Shown here: positions 1 through 6,838 of the stretch, piece after piece
Position numbering within the stretch: the first letter of the stretch is position 1
How the letters are laid out: each line of letters starts with the position of its first letter
NCBI GenBank assembly: GCA_963715815.1
Contig: OY970278.1
Span: 1,798,001-1,862,000 of the forward strand
Length of the DNA stretch: 64,000 bases
Reading direction: 5' to 3'
DNA from: JAFAMS01 sp963715815
Lineage (GTDB): Bacteria; Vulcanimicrobiota; Vulcanimicrobiia; Vulcanimicrobiales; Vulcanimicrobiaceae
Program-made: the position numbers and the translations under genes
Notes under the pieces: model-generated
Told to the model about the DNA's origin: nothing
Seen by the model: only the letters and a program-made list of their open reading frames with translations
Database searches by the model: none

Positions 1-672
1 GTCCTCGTGCTCGATGCGGAATCGAGCGATGACACCGTCGCAGTCGCGCGTCGCGCGGGCGCGACCGTGCTCGAGCGGCGCTGGACGAATTTCGTCGACG
101 CGCGCACCTTCGCGCTCGACAATGTGCGCACACCGTGGACGTTCATGCTCGATGCGGATGAGCAGCTCGACGACGTGCTGCGCGATGCACTGTTTCGCGT
201 CGAACCTGAAGCCGCTAACATCGAGGGCTACTGCGTCCGGCGCTGTACGCGTTTTTCAGGCGAGGTCGTGCGTGCGTTCGGATGGGACAACGAGATGATC
301 TTGCGCATGTTCCGTACGGACCGTGGCGTCCTTATCGCGCATCCGGTTGCGGGTGGCAGCGCCGCCCTGCACGAGCGCTGGAGCGTTCCGGGGAATGTCG
401 GCGTTTTGGACGGCGTGCTGTTTCACGACTCGTATCGGGAGCAAAGCGCCTACGAACGAAAGTATGCGCGTTATACCTCGATTGAGGCGCAAGGTTTATC
501 TCCCAGCATCCCGCGCCTCGTCGTTAGCGCGCTGGTCGCTCCGGTCCGTTTTGCATGGCTGCTGGGTCCGCGCGGGGGCATACGCCTTGGCAAGCGCGGT
601 GTGTACATCGCTTTCTGGTCGGCGCTCTATCAGACGATCGTCCGATGGAAGGCGCTGCGCGGGACGGGATGA
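1..672 (+). CDS. Family 2 glycosyltransferase (5' end cut by window)
   Basis: This is the C-terminal part of a family 2 glycosyltransferase. The reading frame is open to the first base, so the true start lies outside the window. The visible part begins in the GT-A nucleotide-sugar binding fold with VLDAESSDDT. It then shows the metal-binding acidic motif in FMLDADEQLDD (about residue 48 of the visible part) and ends in a basic, partly hydrophobic tail. Enzymes of this kind transfer one sugar from a nucleotide sugar onto a glycan or lipid acceptor at the inner membrane. A role in lipopolysaccharide core or another surface glycan (WaaE-like) is inferred from the compact size and the two glycosyltransferases that follow. 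Its stop overlaps the next start as ATGA. Confidence 0.85.
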   Translation, partial: VLVLDAESSDDTVAVARRAGATVLERRWTNFVDARTFALDNVRTPWTFMLDADEQLDDVLRDALFRVEPEAANIEGYCVRRCTRFSGEVVRAFGWDNEMILRMFRTDRGVLIAHPVAGGSAALHERWSVPGNVGVLDGVLFHDSYREQSAYERKYARYTSIEAQGLSPSIPRLVVSALVAPVRFAWLLGPRGGIRLGKRGVYIAFWSALYQTIVRWKALRGTG

Positions 673-1652
673 CCGACGTCGCCTTCGACGCACGTGAGAC
701 GTCGCACATGTCGGTCGGTATGCGGCAGTACGTCGCGGAGCTGTCCGCACGTATACCGCGCGTCGCTCCGGAGCTGCGGTTTACGACCTTCGGAAGCGGG
801 GACAACTTCGATTGGGGCGAGCAGGTCGTGATGCCGCTCGAGATCGCGCGCACGCGCCCGCGTCTCGTCCATATTCCCTCGCCGTTTGCACCGTTCGTCG
901 TACCCGCGCCATATGTCATGACGATTCACGATTTGATCGATCTCAATTTTCCGCAGTGGACAAAACCCAAAGCACGCTGGTACTTCGGCGTTGCGGTCCG
1001 GCACGCGGCGCGCCGAGCCCGCTGCGTCATCACCGACGATCGCGCCACCGCTGAGGATCTCGTACGCTTTTACGGATTGGAACCGGAGCGTATCGCCGTT
1101 ATCCCGCTCGGCGTCGACGTTCCCGAGGTCGAACCGATTCGCCGGACGACACCGTATGTGATCTACGCGGGAAACCGGCGGCCGCATAAAGATCTGCAAA
1201 CTATTCTGGCGGCGTGGCGTGCAGTCGATCCGCAGTTATCGCTGGATCTGGTGCTCACCGGAACCGCGGAGCGCGGCCTCACGATTTCTCGACGTGAGCG
1301 CGGTGAGGTGGTCTTCACCGGTGATTTGGAGCACACGGATGTCCTGCGCTGGATCAAAGGCGCACAAGCGCTGGTGCACGCGGCATTGCGGGAAGGATTC
1401 GGCTTGCCGCTCTTGGAGGCGATACGCGTGGGAACCCCTGTGATCTGCGCGCAGACTTCCGTCCCGGACGTGTTGCGTGAGCACGTGCAGATTTTCGCGC
1501 CCGGCGATGTCCCTGCCCTAGCGACGGCGATCGAACGAGCTCTGCGCGGTGAGCTTCGCGAGCGAACGCAGCACGCGCAACGTGAGACCGCGAATCTGAC
1601 GTGGGATCACTGCGCATCACTTACCGCGGCCGTCTACAGGCGTTTCCTATGA
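669..1652 (+). CDS. Family 4 glycosyltransferase, first of a tandem pair
   Basis: A 327-residue GT-B fold glycosyltransferase of the GT4 type. The N-terminal half carries the acceptor domain, starting with VAFDARETSHMSVGMRQY. The C-terminal half has the donor-binding segment YVIYAGNRRPHKDL and the family's E-x7-E motif in EGFGLPLLEA. The start is the ATG that overlaps the stop of the preceding gene (ATGA); longer in-frame starts would lie inside that gene. It is shorter than most GT4 enzymes. It is clearly paralogous to the next gene, which opens with the same DARET-xx-MS-x-GM pattern. The likely job is addition of a hexose or similar sugar to a cell-surface polysaccharide; donor and acceptor cannot be read from the sequence. 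Confidence 0.85.
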   Translation: MTDVAFDARETSHMSVGMRQYVAELSARIPRVAPELRFTTFGSGDNFDWGEQVVMPLEIARTRPRLVHIPSPFAPFVVPAPYVMTIHDLIDLNFPQWTKPKARWYFGVAVRHAARRARCVITDDRATAEDLVRFYGLEPERIAVIPLGVDVPEVEPIRRTTPYVIYAGNRRPHKDLQTILAAWRAVDPQLSLDLVLTGTAERGLTISRRERGEVVFTGDLEHTDVLRWIKGAQALVHAALREGFGLPLLEAIRVGTPVICAQTSVPDVLREHVQIFAPGDVPALATAIERALRGELRERTQHAQRETANLTWDHCASLTAAVYRRFL

Positions 1653-2647
1653 ACGTCTTGCTCGACGCGCGCGAGACGCGCCGCATGTCGGCCGGCATGG
1701 TCGCATACGTGCGCGAGCTTGCGAGCCGCTTGCCGAACGTCGCGCCCGACATCACCGTGCGAACGGTCGGGCACGGCGAGAATTTTACCTTTACCGAGCA
1801 AGTCGAGATTCCGTTCGCGTCGCGCTACTCGGATCTCGTTCACTTCCCGACGATCTTCGCGCCCGTCGTCTTACCGAAGAAGTACGTCATAACGATTCAC
1901 GACCTGATCCACCTGCGATATCCGCAGCTGTTTTCGCGAACGACAGGCGCCTACTATTCGATCTTTGTGAAGCGCCTCGTGAACGGCGCTGCGCGCCTGC
2001 TCGTCGGCGATTGGCGAACGCGCGACGATCTCGAGAAATTCTTCAATGTCGCGCGCGAACGCATACGAGTCATCGCGCTCGGCTACGATCCGGCGCTCGT
2101 CGACATACCGCCGCGCACTGGCCAGCCGTACTTGCTCTACGTCGGAAACCACCGCGCTCATAAAAATCTTGCAACGCTGATTGCGGCTTGGGATGCGCTG
2201 CCGCCGGACATCGACATCGATCTTGCGCTCACGGGAGCAGATGACATGGAGTTGCCGCGCCGGCACGGCGGCCGAAAATTAGTGTTTCTCGGCGATCTGT
2301 CTGCGCAAGAAACGGCGGAGGCGATTCGCGGCGCGACGGCGCTCATTCAGCCGTCGCTTGCCGAAGGCTTCGGTTTGCCGGTGCTCGAGGCAATCGTCCG
2401 GCGAGTTCCGGTCATCGCTGCGGAAGACGCGTATCCCGGGTTTCTCAAGGCGTTTGTCGGCCGTTTCGAGGCACTGAACGTCCCCGCGCTGCGTTCTCTG
2501 TTGGAAGAGGTCGTGCGTTCACCGCAGCGGCTTCGCGGGCTCGCGATCGAAGGCGAAGAGATTGCGCGAGATTATACGTGGGACCGCTTCGCATCGAAAG
2601 TTGCTGATGTTTATCGCGAAACCATGGAGGACGATCTAGGCACGTGA
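1649..2647 (+). CDS. Family 4 glycosyltransferase, second of a tandem pair
   Basis: A 332-residue GT4 glycosyltransferase that starts at the ATG overlapping the previous stop (ATGA). It repeats the architecture of its neighbour: DARETRRMSAGMVAYVREL at the N-terminus, the donor-site segment YLLYVGNHRAHKNL, and the E-x7-E motif in EGFGLPVLEA. The pair most likely arose by duplication and may add successive sugars to the same glycan, or the same sugar in different linkages; this is inference. The stop overlaps a GTG start of the next gene (GTGA), so the glycosyltransferases and the surface protein downstream are probably on one transcript. Confidence 0.85.
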   Translation: MNVLLDARETRRMSAGMVAYVRELASRLPNVAPDITVRTVGHGENFTFTEQVEIPFASRYSDLVHFPTIFAPVVLPKKYVITIHDLIHLRYPQLFSRTTGAYYSIFVKRLVNGAARLLVGDWRTRDDLEKFFNVARERIRVIALGYDPALVDIPPRTGQPYLLYVGNHRAHKNLATLIAAWDALPPDIDIDLALTGADDMELPRRHGGRKLVFLGDLSAQETAEAIRGATALIQPSLAEGFGLPVLEAIVRRVPVIAAEDAYPGFLKAFVGRFEALNVPALRSLLEEVVRSPQRLRGLAIEGEEIARDYTWDRFASKVADVYRETMEDDLGT

Positions 2648-4197
2648 GACAGCGCAAGAGTATCGCTCTTGCGAGCGCCGCCATCCTGACGGCTTTGAGC
2701 ATCGGCGCCGCATTCGCCGCTCCCAAATCGAAGCACGTGCGTTTTCCCGAACGTAACATCGCAATCGTCGTCAATGGTCAGCAGCTCGCACCGCACCCAG
2801 GTCCGCGTATCGTGGCCGGACGCATCATGGTCCCGATCGTGAGGATATTCAGTGCGCTTGCCATCCCTGTTTCTCATAAGGGCAACATGCTCGTCGCCGA
2901 AGCGCCCACGCAGACGATCCGTCTTGCGCGCGGCAGCCGGCACGCGTACGTTGACCGGCGAGAGATCTTGCTCGACGTCGCTCCGGTGGAGATCGATGCG
3001 ACGACGTACGTTCCGCTCAACCTTTTGGTCGACGTGCTGGGCGCGAACGCGTCCTACGATTCCCACGCGGGACGCGTCGTTATCGCCTCGACCCTCGTTC
3101 GCCGTTTGACGCCCTCGCAGAATGTGGGCGCCGGCAAGGTGCGGATCACCGGGAACCTGACCGCAATCGATTCGATCTCGGAGCCACCGTCATTGACCGT
3201 AACCTACCGCGACTCCGTGCGCACGATCGCGATCAACTCGAGCGCGCAGATCGTGCTCGAAGACGTCGTCGCGCGAACGGAGCAGCATGGCGAGCTCACC
3301 GATCTGCACGTCGGTGATGCCGTCGCGGTGACGGTGAATTCGAACGGTACGGTGGCGCTGGTCGAAGATCTCTATGGTTCGCGTGCGGGAACGATCGCAG
3401 CTGTTTCAGGGACGTCGATCGTTCTCGATTCCGGACGCGTGCTGACACCGGATCGCACAACGACGATCGTGCGCGACGGGCAGACTGCATCGCTTTCGGA
3501 TCTCCGTGTCGGCGATACGGTGACGCAGCGCATGAATCCGCAAACCGGCGAAACGCACGCGCTGATCGCAATCAGCCCCGCAACCCCGGCGCCCGCGGTC
3601 TCGGCACAAGCGCCCGGGACCGTCAACATCGTCAGCTTTACGGCGGAGCCGTTGCGCCCGCTACGACTCGGAGAGAAGTTCACGTTCACACTGCGCGGGA
3701 CTCCCGGCGGACGCGCGAGCTTCGATCTCGGGTCCTACGTCACCGCAGTCGCAATGCGGGAAGAGTCGCCGGGTGTGTACACGGCAAGCCTGACCGTCCC
3801 GTCCGGGATGAATTTCGCGCAGATGCCGGTCTACGGTCACCTGAGCGCCGGCGGCGTCGCGGCGACGCAAGAAGCGGTGAACAAGATCTCGGCTGCAACG
3901 ATTGCGCCGCAAATCACCGATATCGCGCCTTCGGGCGGACAGGTCGTGAACAACAACAGGCCGAGCATCTACGCGACATTTGCCGCGCCGACCGACCTCG
4001 GCATCGATCCGAACTCGGTAATGCTGAAGGTCAACGGCAAGGATGTGACTAGTTCGGTAACGAGAACCTCATCGTTCCTTACATACACATCCGGCGTGCC
4101 GCTACCCGACGGTCAAGTAAACGTCTCGGTTGCGGTCGCTGACTTTGCAGGAAATGAAGCGTCCAGATCCTGGACGTTCACGATTCAAACACGATGA
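2644..4197 (+). CDS. Secreted protein with copper amine oxidase N-terminal-like domain
   Basis: A 517-residue exported protein. Residues 1-25 form a Sec signal peptide (MRQRK, then a hydrophobic run ending in AFA). The next roughly 120 residues match the copper amine oxidase N-terminal-like domain: IAIVVNGQQL, then GRIMVPIVRIFSAL, VDRREILLDVAP and TTYVPLNLLVDVLGA. Despite the name, this domain is a surface or stalk module in many bacteria and does not imply oxidase activity. Two small OB-like beta modules follow (AVDSI-type and GDAVAVTV/GDTVTQRM segments), then a Ser/Thr/Pro-rich linker and C-terminal Ig-like strands. GTG start overlaps the preceding stop. Likely a cell-surface or periplasmic structural protein; its exact role is unknown. 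Confidence 0.75.
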   Translation: MRQRKSIALASAAILTALSIGAAFAAPKSKHVRFPERNIAIVVNGQQLAPHPGPRIVAGRIMVPIVRIFSALAIPVSHKGNMLVAEAPTQTIRLARGSRHAYVDRREILLDVAPVEIDATTYVPLNLLVDVLGANASYDSHAGRVVIASTLVRRLTPSQNVGAGKVRITGNLTAIDSISEPPSLTVTYRDSVRTIAINSSAQIVLEDVVARTEQHGELTDLHVGDAVAVTVNSNGTVALVEDLYGSRAGTIAAVSGTSIVLDSGRVLTPDRTTTIVRDGQTASLSDLRVGDTVTQRMNPQTGETHALIAISPATPAPAVSAQAPGTVNIVSFTAEPLRPLRLGEKFTFTLRGTPGGRASFDLGSYVTAVAMREESPGVYTASLTVPSGMNFAQMPVYGHLSAGGVAATQEAVNKISAATIAPQITDIAPSGGQVVNNNRPSIYATFAAPTDLGIDPNSVMLKVNGKDVTSSVTRTSSFLTYTSGVPLPDGQVNVSVAVADFAGNEASRSWTFTIQTR

Positions 4198-5768
4198 AAC
4201 GACTGCTGTGCGCGCTCGGCGCCTTAGTGATCTTGACCTCGGTGACGCTGACTCGGCCGGTAACGGCTGCGGCGCCCGCACCGCTCATCTTCGCCCGCGT
4301 GAAGGATGCCGTGGATCTCGATCCGGCCGTTGCGACCGACGGGCTCTCACTCAACGTGACGAGCATGATCTTGCTGGGTTTGGTCGCGTTTCGGCCCGGC
4401 ACGTTCAACGTGATTCCTTCTTTAGCGGAACGCTGGACGACGAGCAAAGATGGCAAGACGTGGACGTTCACGCTTCGTCCGAACATGAAGTTCTCGGACG
4501 GCACGCCGCTCGATGCCGAAGCAGTCAAATTCAATTTCGATCGCTGGCGGCTGACGACCAATCAATATCGCGGTAACTATCAGTTCTCGTATTACGTCGC
4601 AGAGTTCGGCGGCTTTCCGGGCCTGATCTCGGACGTGCAGGCCGATGGTCCGCAGAAAGTTGCGTTCAAGCTGACGCGACCGTATGGACCGTTCTTGCGC
4701 AATCTCGCGATGCCGTCATTTGCGATCGGTTCGCCGACCGCGATCAAGGCCGACATCGTGGCTTTCGACCACCATCCAGTCGGTAACGGTCCATACCTGC
4801 TCGGCGAATGGGTGAAAGACGATCACATCACGCTGCGCGCCAATCCCGACTATCGTCCTGCGCCCGCATACGCCACGGTCGTGATTCGCGACATTCCGGA
4901 TCAAGCGACCAGCGTGCTCGAAGTGCAGAAGGGCGATATCGACGGGCTTTCCGATTTGCGCCCCGACGATGCGGCGAATCTCGCTAAGTTCAAGGGCATC
5001 ACGATTTACCGCCAGCCTTCGAATAACGTCTCGTATCTGGCGATGAACATGGATAAGAAACCGTTCGGCGATCGCCGCATCCGTCAAGCGATTGCGTACG
5101 CAATCGACATCCCGGCGATCGTGCACGCGTTCTATCCGACCGGCGGAATGGTAGCAAACGAATGGATACCGCCGGGAATGCTCGGACACAACCCGTCCGT
5201 TAAAGCCTATTCGCTCGACATCGCCAAGGCGAAAGCGTTGCTTGCGGCAGCCGGCATGAGCAAAGGTTTCAGCACGGAGCTCTACTACGGAACTGCACCG
5301 CGCCCGTATATGCCGGAGCCCGGACGCGTCGCCGAAGCAATTCAAGCCGATCTGCGGCAGATCGGAATCAATGTAACGCTGCAGCCATTCGAGTGGGCAG
5401 TCTATCTGAGCAAGATCAAGAACGGCGAACATCCGATGTGTTTGATCGGATGGACGGGCGACAACGGCGATCCGGATAACTTCCTGTATCCGCTGCTCGA
5501 CAAAGATTCAGCAGTTAAAGGCGGTCAGAACTATGCGTTCTGGCGTGACGAGCATTTCCACAAACTGATGCTCGAGGGTCAAACGACGATCGTCGAGAGC
5601 CAGCGTGCCAAAATCTACGCGCAAGCAGTACAGCTGGTTCACGACGAGGCGCCGGCCATTCCGCTCGTGCATACGACCGTACCCTTTGCGATGAAATCGA
5701 ATGTCGGCGGCGTTATTCCGAATCCGGACGGCGTCGACGAATTCGAGCTGATGAAGCCAAAGACGTGA
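4194..5768 (+). CDS. Peptide/nickel-type ABC transporter substrate-binding protein
   Basis: A 524-residue extracellular solute-binding protein of family 5 (DppA/OppA type). A signal peptide covers about residues 1-26 (MKRLLCALG through VTAAAP); no lipobox cysteine is evident. The core shows the family pattern NVIPSLAERWTTSKDGKTW, followed by FTLRPNMKFSDGTPLDAEAV, and later VSYLAMNMDKKPFGDRRIR, the hinge and ligand-loop region. Such proteins capture oligopeptides, dipeptides or similar ligands in the periplasm for an ABC importer. No permease or ATPase gene is adjacent, so it may work with an importer encoded elsewhere. It overlaps both neighbours by 4 bp (ATGA upstream, GTGA downstream). Confidence 0.85.
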   Translation: MKRLLCALGALVILTSVTLTRPVTAAAPAPLIFARVKDAVDLDPAVATDGLSLNVTSMILLGLVAFRPGTFNVIPSLAERWTTSKDGKTWTFTLRPNMKFSDGTPLDAEAVKFNFDRWRLTTNQYRGNYQFSYYVAEFGGFPGLISDVQADGPQKVAFKLTRPYGPFLRNLAMPSFAIGSPTAIKADIVAFDHHPVGNGPYLLGEWVKDDHITLRANPDYRPAPAYATVVIRDIPDQATSVLEVQKGDIDGLSDLRPDDAANLAKFKGITIYRQPSNNVSYLAMNMDKKPFGDRRIRQAIAYAIDIPAIVHAFYPTGGMVANEWIPPGMLGHNPSVKAYSLDIAKAKALLAAAGMSKGFSTELYYGTAPRPYMPEPGRVAEAIQADLRQIGINVTLQPFEWAVYLSKIKNGEHPMCLIGWTGDNGDPDNFLYPLLDKDSAVKGGQNYAFWRDEHFHKLMLEGQTTIVESQRAKIYAQAVQLVHDEAPAIPLVHTTVPFAMKSNVGGVIPNPDGVDEFELMKPKT

Positions 5769-6121
5769 GCGACCCGGAGGACTGCATCTTTTGCAAGATC
5801 GTCCGCCGCGAGATACCAGCGCGTGAAGTGCTGCGCGACGCCGATGTCGTCGCGTTTCACGATCTGCATCCGCAAGCCCCGACGCACATTTTAGTCGTCC
5901 CGACCCTGCACGCCGAGCATCTCTCGGAGTTCAATGCGAAAGCCGGACAGGAGCTCAAAGCCAAGCTGTTTGCGGCCGCTGCCGATGTCGGCAGCCGCTT
6001 TCAGCGGGACGGACAAGGCTATCGCATCGTTATCAATGAGGGGCCGGACGGCGGTCAAACCGTCAGTCACCTGCATCTGCACGTCCTCGCGGGGCGCCAT
6101 TTGACCTGGCCGCCGGGATAA
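5765..6121 (+). CDS. HIT family nucleotide-binding protein (HinT-like)
   Basis: A 118-residue histidine-triad protein. It has the N-terminal CIFCKIVRREIPA segment, in which the CxxC cysteines often bind zinc, and the diagnostic HxHxHxx motif as HLHLHVLAG near the C-terminus. HinT proteins hydrolyse purine nucleoside phosphoramidates and aminoacyl adenylates in the cytosol. Length and motif positions are normal for the family. The GTG start overlaps the preceding stop by 4 bp. A good sigma-70-like promoter for rpsU lies inside its last codons (6101-6129), so transcription is probably reset here. Confidence 0.92.
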   Translation: MSDPEDCIFCKIVRREIPAREVLRDADVVAFHDLHPQAPTHILVVPTLHAEHLSEFNAKAGQELKAKLFAAAADVGSRFQRDGQGYRIVINEGPDGGQTVSHLHLHVLAGRHLTWPPG

Positions 6122-6129
6122 CGTATAGT
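6101..6129 (+). promoter_or_regulatory. Sigma-70-type promoter for rpsU-yqeY
   Basis: TTGACC at 6101-6106 and TATAGT at 6124-6129 are separated by 17 bp, close to the -35/-10 consensus. The -35 box lies in the last codons of the HIT gene. The expected start site near 6136 gives a leader of about 70 nt, with a GGGTCC/GGGCCC stem-loop around 6138-6153 and an AGGGAGG ribosome-binding site at 6191-6197 before rpsU. Confidence 0.7.
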
Positions 6130-6204
6130 CTCTGTTTGGGTCCATTCGGGCCCAAAAATTTTGTGCGACGGCTTCGCCGCGCCGATTGGAAGGGAGGGTT
6201 GTTC

Positions 6205-6375
6205 ATGGAAGTTCGCGTTGCGCCAGGAGAGACGATCGAAAGCGCGTTGCGTCGTTTCAAGAAAGCCACCCAGAAGGCCGGGGTTCTCGCTGAAGCACGT
6301 AAGCACGAGCATTACGAAAAACCGAGCGTGCGCCGCAAGAAGAAATCTGCGGCCGCTCGTAAGCGTCGCGCTTGA
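6205..6375 (+). CDS. rpsU: Small ribosomal subunit protein bS21
   Basis: A 56-residue, very basic protein. It matches bS21 along its length: EVRVAPGETIESALRRFKK at the N-terminus, then GVLAEARKHEHYEKPS, and an R/K-rich tail (VRRKKKSAAARKRRA). bS21 sits on the platform of the 30S subunit near the anti-Shine-Dalgarno sequence of 16S rRNA and helps initiation. The ATG at 6205 follows a strong AGGGAGG at 6191-6197. It has its own promoter and is translationally coupled to yqeY through a TTGA overlap. Confidence 0.96.
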   Translation: MEVRVAPGETIESALRRFKKATQKAGVLAEARKHEHYEKPSVRRKKKSAAARKRRA

Positions 6376-6812
6376 GTCTAAAAGATCGGATTAGCGCCGA
6401 TCTGAAAGATGCCATGAAAGCCGGGGATGCGTTGCGCCGTGATACGTTGCGGTCTGTGCTCTCCGGCTTTTCTTATCGACGCGTGGAGGCTGGACACGAC
6501 CTCACCGAGAGCGAGGAGCTCGACGTCGTCGCAAAAGCGGTCAAGCAGCGCGGCGACTCGATCGAAGAGTTCACCAAAGCGGCCCGGACCGATCTTGCGG
6601 ACAAAGAGGCCAGCGAACGCGAGATATTGCTCGCTTACCTCCCCAAGCAGAAGACGGCGGACGAGATCCGGGCTGCGGTGCGCGAGGTGCTCGGCGCCGG
6701 GACGCCCCGCAACCAGGGAGCCGTGATGAAAGCGGTCATGCCCGCAATGAAGGGCGTCGCCGACGGCAAGCTCGTCGCCCAGATCGTCGTCGAGGAGTTG
6801 GCAGGAAACTAA
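6372..6812 (+). CDS. yqeY: GatB/YqeY domain protein
   Basis: A 146-residue YqeY-family protein. It begins SLKDRISADLKDAMKAGD, followed by RRDTLRSVLSGF, the family's conserved helical start, and ends with the tail-like helical domain also found at the C-terminus of GatB (GAVMKAVMPAMKG, then ADGKLVAQIVVEE). Stand-alone YqeY is thought to help tRNA-dependent amidation or tRNA recognition; the biochemical role is not settled. The TTG start overlaps the rpsU stop (TTGA). The rpsU-yqeY pairing is widespread in Gram-positive-type genomes, which supports the assignment. Confidence 0.92.
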   Translation: MSLKDRISADLKDAMKAGDALRRDTLRSVLSGFSYRRVEAGHDLTESEELDVVAKAVKQRGDSIEEFTKAARTDLADKEASEREILLAYLPKQKTADEIRAAVREVLGAGTPRNQGAVMKAVMPAMKGVADGKLVAQIVVEELAGN

Positions 6813-6838
6813 CGCCTTTAGGGCCGGTACAACGTAGC

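Noticed and set aside
6138..6160. GGGTCC/GGGCCC hairpin as terminator of the HIT gene
   Set aside because: It lies downstream of the rpsU promoter's predicted start and is followed by A-run, not T-run, so it is more likely a leader stem.
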